Below are positions 29,520 through 37,660 of a stretch of 57,404 bases of DNA, piece by piece; within the stretch, counting starts at the first letter, position 1; each line of letters begins with the position of its first letter. The DNA comes from a virus. The notes beneath the pieces were generated by a model. That model was not told where the DNA came from. It ran no database searches and saw nothing but the letters and a program-made list of their open reading frames with translations. The DNA is taken from the IMG/VR virus record IMGVR_UViG_3300001242_000028, positions 1-57,404 of that record; one strand, given 5' to 3'. The position numbers were made by a program, and so were the translations under genes.

Positions 29520-30731
29520 TTAGAACTTCATATCTGAGATATCTACACCAGCATCTTGAGCTTGTCTAACATTATCTAGGCTGGTATTACTTTGTCCAAC
29601 TATTTCAGCCACTACAGGAGCTTGATTGATATTAAGAGCGGCTTTTATAACATTCACTATGCTGTCAGTATGAGTACTACTAGTTACTAATGCTTTAATC
29701 TGAGGTATGAAATTAGCATCACGGATTGCTTTCTGACAATGAGCACAAATTGCAGTACCCGGTACAAACTTCCTATGGCTGTAGTTAGCCTCATCAATGG
29801 GTATACCATTCTTACCGCAAATGGGACAAGTAGCGTCTACTACCGGTATAACAGCGGTGCCCTTTTTCTTACCTTGGAACTTAATGATGCTGTTTATCAT
29901 CCAGGGCTGCTCTGTGTAAACAGGCTCTACAGTCTCAATAGTTACAACCGGCGGTACGGTAACCTGAGTTTGCGGTGCCGGTGCAGGCTTAGCATTGCGG
30001 GCACTATAGCTCTTGATTAACTCCTGGTTAACAGCTGGAGCATTCTTTAGTACGTTATTCATGACAACACCCATTTTGGCAGTGTTATTATTACAGGCAA
30101 TTAGCAAGCTCTGACGCAGGGCAGCAATAACAGCCTCTTGCTCTTTGTACACCTGAATGGCATTATCAATACGGGTTTCTAAACCAGCTACTACATCACA
30201 GGTATCACAGTAATCCGACTCGTCATTAACCAGGGTAAAGTAATCATGGCTCATCTCTGAATGTGCCTCATAGAGGTTATCATACCGCTCACGCGCCATG
30301 GTTAATTCATTAATCAGCTCAGCCTTCTTCATCTTACTCAAGCCGGCAGTCGGGGTAATAACAGGGGCAACTACCGGTGTAATCTCAAACTCATCGGCAA
30401 CCGGGAGAATACTATAATCGGTATTGTACAGAGCCATATCTAAGCAAGTAGTGCAACGATGATTATCACACATATCATTAACTATCGGACAGTAATCCTC
30501 AGCAACTTCACCCATCAACATTTCAAACTGGTTATTAATATTCATCATTTTAACTTCCTCCTTATTATTTAATTTATTTAATTCAGGGCAAGCACTGCAG
30601 AACATAGTATTGCTACACATACCAGTAACAACAGGGCAGTAATCGTAGCTAACATATTCCAGATTCATTAACATTTGATACTGTACATTAGCAGCTTGCA
30701 TATCTTCCATCATTTGATTAAAGGTTGTCAT
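29520..30731 (-). CDS. hypothetical Cys-rich modular protein (403 aa)
   Basis: The ATG of MTTFNQMM follows AAAGGGG. Residues 1-62 and 63-100 are two diverged copies of one module: FNQM ... YDYCPVV-x2-MCSNT-x-FC-x2-C and FEML ... EDYCPIV-x2-MC-x2-HRC-x2-C. The second copy has its own AAGGAGGAAGTTAAA before ATG ATG, so a shorter isoform may be made. The middle is coiled coil, then a proline-rich linker (PAPAPQTQVTVPP), then a C-x2-C ... C-x2-C zinc pair (CPICGKNG, CAHCQKA). Function unknown. Confidence 0.75.
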   Translation of the reverse strand: MTTFNQMMEDMQAANVQYQMLMNLEYVSYDYCPVVTGMCSNTMFCSACPELNKLNNKEEVKMMNINNQFEMLMGEVAEDYCPIVNDMCDNHRCTTCLDMALYNTDYSILPVADEFEITPVVAPVITPTAGLSKMKKAELINELTMARERYDNLYEAHSEMSHDYFTLVNDESDYCDTCDVVAGLETRIDNAIQVYKEQEAVIAALRQSLLIACNNNTAKMGVVMNNVLKNAPAVNQELIKSYSARNAKPAPAPQTQVTVPPVVTIETVEPVYTEQPWMINSIIKFQGKKKGTAVIPVVDATCPICGKNGIPIDEANYSHRKFVPGTAICAHCQKAIRDANFIPQIKALVTSSTHTDSIVNVIKAALNINQAPVVAEIVGQSNTSLDNVRQAQDAGVDISDMKF

Positions 30732-30799
30732 TTGACATACCCCTTTCCGCCGTATATTCGGCAATAAATTAATTTAGTGTAAAGCAGGAATTTAAATAA

Positions 30800-30837
30800 C
30801 CCTTGTCGAACTCTTACTGGTAAGAGTTCGACAAGGG
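30800..30837 (-). terminator. 17-bp hairpin after the 96-aa gene
   Basis: CCCTTGTCGAACTCTTA and its inverted copy around CTGG. On the RNA it is followed by TTATTTAAATTCC. It separates 30910-31200 from the 403-aa gene. Confidence 0.7.
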
Positions 30838-30909
30838 GGAATACTTGGTACTAGATATCCAACTATATCTAACCTTGATGAAGAATATCTAGGTATCACG
30901 GTATAAGCA

Positions 30910-31200
30910 CTACGCAGCGTAATTATGTCTAATGGCATGCCTCAAAGCGGTAGCTACTACATAATTAATAGCAAATAAAACAGTGAACATGGTAAGAAAG
31001 AAACCAGCATACAAACCTAATAATGCACCCCACTGACTAACATAAACAATAACGGGGAAAAGAACATAAGCTGTAACAGCGGCAACTACACAAGCTACTA
31101 TAGTCTGACCTGTTGTTAAATTACCACTGTCTGTTCTAATAAACAAACTCTTCACATAGCCAACACAGGTATTAAAGAAACCTTTAATCATCTCTAGCAT
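30910..31200 (-). CDS. small membrane protein (96 aa)
   Basis: ATG with AAAGGAGGTGCCATT upstream. Two predicted transmembrane helices, about 33-54 (TIVACVVAAVTAYVLFPVIVY) and 60-83 (LLGLYAGFFLTMFTVLFAINYV). Amphipathic N-terminus and His/Arg-rich C-terminus. Role unknown; holin-like topology cannot be excluded. Confidence 0.7.
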   Translation of the reverse strand: MLEMIKGFFNTCVGYVKSLFIRTDSGNLTTGQTIVACVVAAVTAYVLFPVIVYVSQWGALLGLYAGFFLTMFTVLFAINYVVATALRHAIRHNYAA

Positions 31201-31368
31201 AATGGCACCTCCTTTCTATACTTAGAATCTAAGCTCAGCTAATCTCTAAGTCATGGCTATTATCCCGTCACATGCGGGCGCTCCCTTGCGGTGACCTGTT
31301 ATCTGGTTATATGTATTTACAAGACCAGACAGGCGCGGCTCTTTAGCTTATAGTGATAGGCACAGTAA
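31201..31368 (-). other. structured intergenic RNA segment
   Basis: No supported ORF. In RNA order, CCTG-TCTGGT ... ACCAGA-TAACAGG forms a two-part stem (31284-31330 area), and GGTCACC is followed by GCAAGGGAGCGCCCGC. The GGTGACCTGTT segment recurs at 32038-32050. Confidence 0.35.
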
Positions 31369-31392
31369 AACCCAGGCACATACACCTGGGTT
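31369..31392 (-). terminator. hairpin terminator of the zincin-like gene
   Basis: AACCCAGG pairs with CCTGGGTT over an 8-nt loop and is followed by TTAC on the RNA, close after the 31401 stop. Confidence 0.6.
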
Positions 31393-31400
31393 CAATCTAC

Positions 31401-31964
31401 CTACTTAATTAAGCAGCTTACTAACTTATTAAAAACATGCTTAATATAAGTACTCATACCAGTAACACGCTTACTATGGTACTGCCTAAGTTTACTGATA
31501 GCATAATCATCAGCTGGTTTCTCAGGCCATGAATCCCTACCTGTCATAAAGGTAAGAGATTCTGCATTAATAAGTGTTTCCATATGTGCATTATTCATTA
31601 ATGTAAGATAAGCTACTGCATCAAGACCAGAAGCTTTATAATCAAACCAATGACCTGCCTCATGTAATAATGCAAAACGTAGCAGGTCATTATTATCAGG
31701 ATTAGGAATTACCCCTTTAACTATACCAATTAGTGATTCTACAGAGCCATCTAACATACGGTCTAATATACTCTTCCAATCCTCATGTATGTGTAACCCT
31801 TGCTCTATCATCAGAGCCTCTGTTACAAAGTCTAAAGGCATAGTCTCTAGTGCAATAGCTGCACCATAGGTACAAGATACTCTACTGTTAATCTGTAATT
31901 CAGGTACATCATTTAATTCAGGAAACTCACTACGTAAGTCTTCCCATACCTCTATTATCATCAT
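31401..31964 (-). CDS. putative zinc metalloprotease-like protein (187 aa)
   Basis: ATG behind AGGAGGAGGAGATACAC. Seen: LLHEAGHWFDYK near residues 97-108, the H-E-x2-H zincin motif in a helix, followed about 35 residues later by E/D-rich helices that could give the third ligand (NAESLTF). No signal peptide, so it would act inside the cell or be a domesticated non-peptidase. Resembles small ImmA/IrrE or toxin-type zincins in size only. Confidence 0.65.
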   Translation of the reverse strand: MMIIEVWEDLRSEFPELNDVPELQINSRVSCTYGAAIALETMPLDFVTEALMIEQGLHIHEDWKSILDRMLDGSVESLIGIVKGVIPNPDNNDLLRFALLHEAGHWFDYKASGLDAVAYLTLMNNAHMETLINAESLTFMTGRDSWPEKPADDYAISKLRQYHSKRVTGMSTYIKHVFNKLVSCLIK

Positions 31965-32002
31965 GTGTATCTCCTCCTCCTTTAAATAAACGCTTCCTTC
32001 TA

Positions 32003-32155
32003 CTACACTAGTAAGGCTAGTGTGCTGCTTAAAAGGGTGACCTGTTTAATCACCGTGTTTGCACTACTACGACGCTTGCCCATATGGGCAACGGTTCCGT
32101 CTACGCTGTAGTGACGTTTAACCACTGCACGTACAAGGCTGAGTGTACCACTCAT
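32003..32155 (-). CDS. possible small basic protein (50 aa)
   Basis: An open frame from ATG 32155 (MSGTLSLVRAVVKRHYS ...) without a clear SD. It overlaps an RNA-like fold: a perfect palindrome TTGCCCATATGGGCAA inside CGTC and CACTAC/GTAGTG complementary arms. The segment may instead be a structured RNA. Confidence 0.25.
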   Translation of the reverse strand: MSGTLSLVRAVVKRHYSVDGTVAHMGKRRSSANTVIKQVTLLSSTLALLV

Positions 32156-32157
32156 GG

Positions 32158-32250
32158 CTAGTTTAAAGAGTCATCTTTACTAATAACGTACATACCACTA
32201 AATACACTAACTATAACAAAGATAAGAACAAAGATACCCCAATAATTCAT
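32158..32250 (-). CDS. 30-aa membrane peptide
   Basis: ATG behind AAGGAGGTGACATC, a strong SD. MNYWGIFVLIFVIVSVFSGM and a short polar tail: one transmembrane helix. Function unknown. Confidence 0.6.
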   Translation of the reverse strand: MNYWGIFVLIFVIVSVFSGMYVISKDDSLN

Positions 32251-32281
32251 GATGTCACCTCCTTAAAAGAATGATAAGATA

Positions 32282-32425
32282 CTAGTACTTAACTGTTTGC
32301 ACGTAAGGAAAGCCTTCCTCATCGTGCCATAAGAACATAACTGAATCCCCTAGATGTACGACTTGCTTACGTACATCATCTATGAGACTGAATTCATCAA
32401 TCATCATACACACATGCTCTGACAT
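32282..32425 (-). CDS. small hypothetical protein (47 aa)
   Basis: ATG behind AGGAGGTAAGTATT, an SD that overlaps the previous stop region. Beta-like, acidic (MSEHVCMMIDEFSLIDDV ... VMFLWHDEEGFPYVQ). Function unknown. Confidence 0.6.
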   Translation of the reverse strand: MSEHVCMMIDEFSLIDDVRKQVVHLGDSVMFLWHDEEGFPYVQTVKY

Positions 32426-32430
32426 AATAC

Positions 32431-32574
32431 TTACCTCCTATCCAAGAATATAACACCACGTTCAGCAGCCCATTTACAGAACTCAATTAGTTTAACCCTA
32501 TCCAGTTGTAAACTAGTCTTAATCCCAACACTACGTACATACTCTTGTACTTTCTTAATCTCTTTCTTAGTCAT
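32431..32574 (-). CDS. small hypothetical protein (47 aa)
   Basis: ATG behind AAAGGAGGAGATATT. Basic helical N-terminus (MTKKEIKKVQEYVRSVG) and a CKWAAERG segment. First gene after the 90-nt stem-closed leader. Confidence 0.6.
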   Translation of the reverse strand: MTKKEIKKVQEYVRSVGIKTSLQLDRVKLIEFCKWAAERGVIFLDRR

Positions 32575-32604
32575 AATATCTCCTCCTTTAGTTATTATTT
32601 ACCC

Positions 32605-32694
32605 GGTGGGGCATTGAACAGCGTGAATCTTCTTGTATACCTAGTTCTGGTACCAATCAAAAATATATCTATCTATCCTCTTATAGGCCCCACC
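32605..32694 (-). ncRNA. stem-closed leader RNA (about 90 nt)
   Basis: GGTGGGGC (32694-32687) pairs perfectly with GCCCCACC (32612-32605). Inside is a UUG-GUACC ... GGUAU-CAA hairpin. It lies 20 nt before the SD of a four-gene mini-operon, so it may act as a control element or protective cap of the mRNA. Confidence 0.4.
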
Positions 32695-32787
32695 TGAAAC
32701 CTCCCCACTTCCCTCCCTCTTAAACACAACAAACACGCGAATTTAAATATATATGTACAAATTTTTCAGTATATAGGGCCCTTAAAC

Positions 32788-32821
32788 AAAACAAGACCTC
32801 GTTTGCACGAGGTCTTGTTTT
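32788..32821 (-). terminator. 15-bp hairpin terminator
   Basis: AAAACAAGACCTCGT pairs perfectly with its inverted copy around TTGC. The RNA continues TTTAAGG. It follows the 138-aa gene and stands before the leader RNA region. Confidence 0.8.
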
Positions 32822-32841
32822 ATGCTTATTCATATTAGATT

Positions 32842-33258
32842 CTAAACTAACAATTTTTTAGAGTTCTCTTTAATCAGTTTCGCCTCTTCGAGGCTCAACG
32901 ATTTGCCTACCGGCAATTTGTAGAGCAAGGGCGTGATACCCTCGTAGATATTAAGACAATCGGTAGCAATTTTAAGAGCCTGAGCTTCGTTCTTCGCGAT
33001 ACCCCAAACTGAGTAATGTACGTAATCAGAAAACTCCATGAGCCAACCTAATTTATAGTTATCAAAGATAACCCTGTGTAATATGGGTGAGTATTCGTTT
33101 AAGTTTACTGGCGATATTAATAAGATAGGCACTCTATAATTTACCTCCGATTTGACATGGATTCTCTTAAGGAACAGCTCGTTCTTCCAAATATTGTATG
33201 GTATATACAGTGTATTAATGGATAATCTAATGTTGATAGTATAACAGCTGATTCGCAA
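32842..33258 (-). CDS. hypothetical protein (138 aa), start uncertain
   Basis: TTG 33258 is the first available start but has no good SD, and no better in-frame start was found. The protein is beta-rich at first (LSINTLYIPYN ... YRVPILLISPVN). It then has NEAQALKIATDCLNIYEG and a helical C-terminus. No family recognised. Confidence 0.6.
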   Translation of the reverse strand: MRISCYTINIRLSINTLYIPYNIWKNELFLKRIHVKSEVNYRVPILLISPVNLNEYSPILHRVIFDNYKLGWLMEFSDYVHYSVWGIAKNEAQALKIATDCLNIYEGITPLLYKLPVGKSLSLEEAKLIKENSKKLLV

Positions 33259-33278
33259 GGATCTTCAACCCGTGGGAG

Positions 33279-33314
33279 TGATTAGAGGACGTTAATGATA
33301 ACGTCCTCTAATCA
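33279..33314 (-). terminator. 16-bp hairpin
   Basis: TGATTAGAGGACGTTA and its inverted copy around ATGA, between the 109-aa and 138-aa genes. Confidence 0.7.
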
Positions 33315-33346
33315 TGTTGTTCCCGCTATTAGCATTTTAAGATACA

Positions 33347-33676
33347 TTAACTTATAGTTTTCATACCACGAGGTTTAGCTCCCTCTTTAACCATACGAGT
33401 CGGCGATGGAGATGGAGGTATGGGAAATCCGGCATTCTTACGTTCGGCACTTGTAAGTCCAGATGGATTCTCATGATTAGCTCTATGTTTACAATATGCT
33501 TTATCCCGAGCCTTCCAGACTGCGGCGAGTTTCCTCTGTATCTTACCTCGGTTTTCATAATTACCCTGTTTGATAGCCTGTTCTAATTCAAAAGCCCAGG
33601 CATCAAGTTCTTGGTGAACTGGTCTGAGAGAATCACCATCTACTATGGCTTCTATAATAGACTTCCTACGAGCCAC
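33347..33676 (-). CDS. hypothetical basic protein (109 aa)
   Basis: GTG start behind AAGGAGATGAAGAAAA. Helical N-terminal 65 residues with many Arg/Lys, then a proline-rich tail (FPIPPSPSPTRM). Overlaps the next gene by 11 nt. Function unknown. Confidence 0.7.
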   Translation of the reverse strand: MARRKSIIEAIVDGDSLRPVHQELDAWAFELEQAIKQGNYENRGKIQRKLAAVWKARDKAYCKHRANHENPSGLTSAERKNAGFPIPPSPSPTRMVKEGAKPRGMKTIS

Positions 33677-33902
33677 TTTTCTTCATCTCCTTAAGCTGTT
33701 CCTTGGCCCATATCCCTACGCCTTTTGGGATATTTCTTGTGAAGTATTCTGTGCCGTTAAAGTGTTTGCAACCTTTGCAGCCACTCATTTGACAGGATAT
33801 TTGTGAGAACGGTATTCCAACAGGTTTTGTAGCATCAATATAACCACAGGGGCATTTGACACCTTCTGCAACTTCTATAAATTCAATGGATTCTGACATC
33901 AT
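33666..33902 (-). CDS. small Cys-rich protein (78 aa)
   Basis: ATG behind AGGGGTGTTAT. Seen: KCPCGY near 17, then SCQMSGCKGCKHF at 36-48; five or six cysteines likely bind one metal. Overlaps neighbours on both sides, so it is part of a coupled run from 34315. Confidence 0.7.
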   Translation of the reverse strand: MMSESIEFIEVAEGVKCPCGYIDATKPVGIPFSQISCQMSGCKGCKHFNGTEYFTRNIPKGVGIWAKEQLKEMKKSGS

Positions 33903-34315
33903 ATAACACCCCTATCATTATTCCCTGGTTCTGCTAATAACATTTTAGGTTTATCAATCCACCATGTATTAGGACATACTTTGATGTCTAAATGATATTC
34001 AATATCACATACATGCAGATGACAGGTATATTGCCAAGACCGATGAAATACTCTTCCTAAGTAAGCGCTATAATATTCCTGTTTTTCAGGTAGTTTTTTA
34101 AATAGTTCTTCATATTTATCTAAAGGTATAATAACTGATACATCTACATCCCTTGGTATCTCTTTATGTAACGCAGAACCTACGAGATAAACAGGATAAC
34201 CAAAACTATCAGCTACCTTTTGAGCAGCCTCTCTTAGTTTTAAAAAGGCACCCCAGGTAATAGGTTTATGATCATATCCATGAGGTTCCGCCTTGCCTAA
34301 AACTGGTTCATTCAT
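33899..34315 (-). CDS. nucleotidyltransferase-fold protein (138 aa)
   Basis: ATG with AGAGGAGATTTAAACT upstream. Seen: YLVGSALHKEIPRDVDVSVII at about 44-64, the G-S ... D-x-D motif of minimal pol-beta-type nucleotidyltransferases, and a later D (EYHLDIKV) as a candidate third acid. These enzymes transfer NMPs to small molecules, proteins or RNA. Substrate unknown. Confidence 0.65.
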   Translation of the reverse strand: MNEPVLGKAEPHGYDHKPITWGAFLKLREAAQKVADSFGYPVYLVGSALHKEIPRDVDVSVIIPLDKYEELFKKLPEKQEYYSAYLGRVFHRSWQYTCHLHVCDIEYHLDIKVCPNTWWIDKPKMLLAEPGNNDRGVI

Positions 34316-34351
34316 AGTTTAAATCTCCTCTAATTGATGAGGTCTTTATAA

Positions 34352-34807
34352 TCAAGATTTCCAACAATCCTTTTCCTGCCCATCACTTAACCGTGCATAA
34401 AACTGCTCCTGGGTTTCCGGATTTAAATGCAACATATCACACATCCGGAAGTATAAATCCCTCCACCAAGTGCGGATAGATTCATTGTCATGCATCCAAC
34501 CCACAACCTCCGTGGCATGGATAAAGTGCATCAGCCAATGAACAGGATAGTGATCTGGTTGTTTGAGAAAGACCTTAATATCTTCTTCTGTGACATCAAA
34601 GGTAATAAACTTCGGAATGTTTGAGCAGGCGTTGTTCAAAACAACACTACGAATAGCTCGCGTGAATTTCTTAGAAATGTCTTCTTTAATAACACCGTCA
34701 CAGCCACGGAGGGCTGAAACAAGTGTACCTTGCATCATCAACGAACATTCTTCAATTACCCAATCTTGCAATACATTTTGGTGCTTTGAACTACGAGTAA
34801 ATTTCAT
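34352..34807 (-). CDS. hypothetical protein (151 aa)
   Basis: The ATG of MKFTRSSKH follows GGAGG at five-base spacing, so the first codons of the longer frame are excluded. Helical with a Trp/His-rich centre (HWLMHFIHATEVVGWMHD ... RTWWRDLYFRM). The compact WMHD-N-x-R-x-WW-x2-LY pattern looks conserved, but I cannot name a family. Confidence 0.7.
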   Translation of the reverse strand: MKFTRSSKHQNVLQDWVIEECSLMMQGTLVSALRGCDGVIKEDISKKFTRAIRSVVLNNACSNIPKFITFDVTEEDIKVFLKQPDHYPVHWLMHFIHATEVVGWMHDNESIRTWWRDLYFRMCDMLHLNPETQEQFYARLSDGQEKDCWKS

Positions 34808-34831
34808 CATTTCCTCCATAATAGATTTATA

Positions 34832-35410
34832 TTACTCCTTATTTTCTGTAGTTAATCGTTTATATACAGTATAATCGCAGATGGCATAGATTAAGTTTAC
34901 TACACACTGTAATACAATAGCTATTACGATCCATTCGATATTTAGGTAGCTTATCAATACAGCTAAAGCTCCTCCTGCAGCGATAGACCAGGAGGCACAT
35001 GATTGTCTTAATACTTGAAAGTTTGTAAGATTCTCCGATGAGAGGTTGTTGTTTATCGCTTCGGTCATAATAGTAATCCATATGGTTGCTGTGACTGAGT
35101 TTATAATTGTAAACCCAAGGAATCTTAGATTGGTATTATTTATACCGTAATAGTTTATTACCACCATTAGAATTACATCTATTGTCATAACGAGTACAAA
35201 GTATTTTCTAAAGACCGCTCTGTTTTCTTTAGTCCTTAATATGGTTTGAAGTATAGCGCAAAAGGTAGTTTGTAAAAGTGTAGAGAGGGTATAGATATTT
35301 TGGGAGACTAACTTAACAAAATGTAATTGTACAAATGGCGTTGTTAGAGCGAAGGTGAAAGATATCATTGCTTCGCTCAACAGTAACATATATTTAGTTT
35401 GTCTATTCAT
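34832..35410 (-). CDS. six-helix membrane protein, transporter-like (192 aa)
   Basis: The ATG overlaps the upstream stop (ATGA). About six hydrophobic segments: 8-27, 38-57, 69-86, 93-116, 140-160 and 163-180. Charged loops (RTKENRAVFRKY) and a basic C-terminus resemble one half of an MFS-type carrier. Coupled to the 65-aa and radical-SAM genes. Confidence 0.7.
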   Translation of the reverse strand: MNRQTKYMLLLSEAMISFTFALTTPFVQLHFVKLVSQNIYTLSTLLQTTFCAILQTILRTKENRAVFRKYFVLVMTIDVILMVVINYYGINNTNLRFLGFTIINSVTATIWITIMTEAINNNLSSENLTNFQVLRQSCASWSIAAGGALAVLISYLNIEWIVIAIVLQCVVNLIYAICDYTVYKRLTTENKE

Positions 35411-35604
35411 AACTTGTCCACCAGTGGTGCGTATTTCACTCGTCTGATTAGACTATCCATAAATTCATTTACATCCGAGTCTGTCGATTTAAGACCCATT
35501 GATAAGGCTGCTTCAATAGCATCCCGTTCTGCCTCTGTAACGTAGATAGCATAGCACAAAGACGGTTGTATATTCATTATAGATCTTTCCGGTTTATACA
35601 CCAT
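35407..35604 (-). CDS. small protein in radical-SAM cassette (65 aa)
   Basis: The ATG overlaps the radical-SAM stop (TAATG); a second ATG ten codons later (MNIQPSLCY) has GGAAAGAT upstream and may be the real start. Acidic helical middle, one cysteine. A candidate substrate or partner of the radical-SAM protein by position only. Confidence 0.6.
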   Translation of the reverse strand: MVYKPERSIMNIQPSLCYAIYVTEAERDAIEAALSMGLKSTDSDVNEFMDSLIRRVKYAPLVDKL

Positions 35605-36764
35605 TATGATTTACAGTTCTTACAATCAAGCCTAGATAAATTATAAGCAGATAGCACATCGGGTATACAATGATGATAGTCAGCTATCTTACATGTAGGC
35701 TTATTGCAATTAAAGATGCCCTCTGGATGTAATGAAATCTGTTTGTGCAGGTGATGTTTCTTTTCAAGGATGATATTAGTAAAGCCTGTACATGTAACTT
35801 CGATACTATCCCTGGATGTGTAAAGATATTCAATATCCATAGACTTGTCAAAAGGAGGTATTACTTCCTGTACGTAAACATGTATATCAGAGGATAACTC
35901 TTTTACAAAATCACTAAACTGTGGTAGCTGAGAAAGAAAACGTTTTGTAGCAATAGAACGAATTGTAACGTCGGCAAATCCCATTGTTAAGGCGTGTTTT
36001 ATAAATGCAACCGTCTTATTAAATGTACCTATACCTCTGTTATCCTCGTGAACATCTCTTAAGCCATCAAGAGATATAGAAAGGTATACCTTCTCAGGAT
36101 ACTTAAGTTCATCTAGAGCATCTATTGTGCCATTAGTGATTACTGTATGAATAATATTAGGATGTCTCTCACAGATTCTATTCAGGCAAAAAGGAAACAT
36201 GTAATCTACGAATAGTTCTCCTCTACCTTCCCATATAATCCATTCAATGCCGTGCTCGAAATTATAGCGATCTATAAAGTTCCAGAAGTTCTGTAGATAG
36301 ATATGTTTATTATTCCTTTCTGTATCATGCTTCCGGAAGCACAATTTGCAATCAAGATTACATCCAGTATTGAACTGGATTGAGATATCGCACTCTTCAT
36401 TTCTTAGAGATGGTTCCTCGTTAACACAGGTAACGATCGTATTAAGTATTGGTGTGATTACTTTCTTAGTAATGGGAAACTTACGAATTAACTTAACTAA
36501 TGTAGGAGATACCCCATAATAAAAGTCAATCAATCGTCTACCTATAAAACTATTACGCATAACTACATCTCTATAAAGACGTAACAGATTGACTTCGTTT
36601 GCCTGAGAATCACCATATATCTCTGTTGCAATAAAGCAACCGTCTCCTCCGTCAGAACTCTTCCGACCAGAAACTATACCAGCATCAATAAGCATCTGTC
36701 TACTAATTCCTGGTTGTATGTTACGACCATCAGAACTACCTTCCCACCAGTTATTGTTACACAC
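35604..36764 (-). CDS. CFI-box plus radical SAM/SPASM-like protein (386 aa)
   Basis: GTG behind AAGGAAGTGATACC. N-terminal residues 43-110 match the CFI-box module: CFIATEIYGD, NLLRLYRDVVM, FYYGVSPTLVKLI. The radical-SAM cluster motif C-N-L-D-C-K-L-C lies at 135-142 (C-x3-C-x2-C), with a TIM-barrel-like run after it (WEGRGE, VITNG, LSISLDG). The end has CNKPTC ... C ... CKNC, a SPASM-like cysteine set for an extra Fe-S cluster. Known: such enzymes modify peptides or proteins. The CFI box is usually C-terminal in other proteins, so its N-terminal place here is odd. Confidence 0.85.
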   Translation of the reverse strand: MCNNNWWEGSSDGRNIQPGISRQMLIDAGIVSGRKSSDGGDGCFIATEIYGDSQANEVNLLRLYRDVVMRNSFIGRRLIDFYYGVSPTLVKLIRKFPITKKVITPILNTIVTCVNEEPSLRNEECDISIQFNTGCNLDCKLCFRKHDTERNNKHIYLQNFWNFIDRYNFEHGIEWIIWEGRGELFVDYMFPFCLNRICERHPNIIHTVITNGTIDALDELKYPEKVYLSISLDGLRDVHEDNRGIGTFNKTVAFIKHALTMGFADVTIRSIATKRFLSQLPQFSDFVKELSSDIHVYVQEVIPPFDKSMDIEYLYTSRDSIEVTCTGFTNIILEKKHHLHKQISLHPEGIFNCNKPTCKIADYHHCIPDVLSAYNLSRLDCKNCKS

Positions 36765-36784
36765 GTTGGTATCACTTCCTTAAG

Positions 36785-36820
36785 GATCGTTTCTTAGTGT
36801 AGTATCACTAAGAAACGATC
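36785..36820 (-). terminator. 15-bp hairpin
   Basis: GATCGTTTCTTAGTG and its inverted copy enclose TAGTAT and overlap the last codons of the 178-aa gene. It separates that gene from the radical-SAM cassette. Confidence 0.7.
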
Positions 36821-37344
36821 GCTACGTTAGGTTGATTCTGCTTTGTTACGTAAAGAGCTATACATTCCATTGATTGAGGATCGAATACTTGACGAAGCAT
36901 TTCTAATTCATCATCTTTGATTCCTGTTAGGCAAACATGGGTTGTATTTTCCGCCTCCCAGGGATACCTGTCTGGTTCTCTTTGATAGATAATAGCATAC
37001 ATTACATCTTTATAGCCTTCTTCACTTGAGTATTCAAAGGCAGCAAAAGCGCCAGCTTTACGGGTTGTGATATCTCTACGAGCTTTGTAACTTAACTTTT
37101 CTAAATCGACCTCGTATATTAACCATGTGTGACCGTCAGGCGTAATAAACTTGTCCAATATAGTACCTACAGACGGGGCCACTGAATCGGATTGACCCCA
37201 GCCAACTTGATAAGCGTCTTTAACGGGCAATCCTTTAACATTCTCGAATTTCTTATTCATCTCTTCTATACTTACCGCAACGCCAGTCGCTTTAAGGGGA
37301 ATATTAGCGCTGACACGAGACCTGGTTAAATAGACCTGTTTCAA
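36808..37344 (-). CDS. hypothetical protein (178 aa)
   Basis: TTG 37344 lies eight bases after GAGG; a GTG nine bases earlier sits in the SD. Alpha/beta, with WLIYEVDLEKLSYKARRD and a C-terminal strand-rich part. No recognised motif. Confidence 0.7.
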   Translation of the reverse strand: MKQVYLTRSRVSANIPLKATGVAVSIEEMNKKFENVKGLPVKDAYQVGWGQSDSVAPSVGTILDKFITPDGHTWLIYEVDLEKLSYKARRDITTRKAGAFAAFEYSSEEGYKDVMYAIIYQREPDRYPWEAENTTHVCLTGIKDDELEMLRQVFDPQSMECIALYVTKQNQPNVAIVS

Positions 37345-37358
37345 CGAAATCACCTCGG

Positions 37359-37640
37359 TTAATAGATTAGTTTATATTCTCCAAGTTGAACTTGGAGATG
37401 TTCGACCATAATATTGAGCGATTGTATAGAGCTAACGATACTCCCATTGTAACTATGAAGAATCGACGGAAGACGCTCGGGAGCTTTAAGCTCTTTAATG
37501 GTATCTCCATTTAAAGATATAACACCAGATAAAGTCTTCTGTAAAGTTGATACCGTATTTTCTAGAGATTGTACATTATACTCTAATGCTTTCATTTCGT
37601 CTTGCAAAGTTTCTTCTCTTGCAGTTTGTTCTGTCATCAT
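37359..37640 (-). CDS. coiled-coil protein (93 aa)
   Basis: ATG behind AGGAGGAATATCC. Residues 5-45 follow a heptad pattern (QDEMKALEYNVQSLENTVSTL), so oligomerisation is likely. Function unknown. Confidence 0.7.
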   Translation of the reverse strand: MMTEQTAREETLQDEMKALEYNVQSLENTVSTLQKTLSGVISLNGDTIKELKAPERLPSILHSYNGSIVSSIQSLNIMVEHLQVQLGEYKLIY

Positions 37641-37660
37641 GGATATTCCTCCTTTATTAT

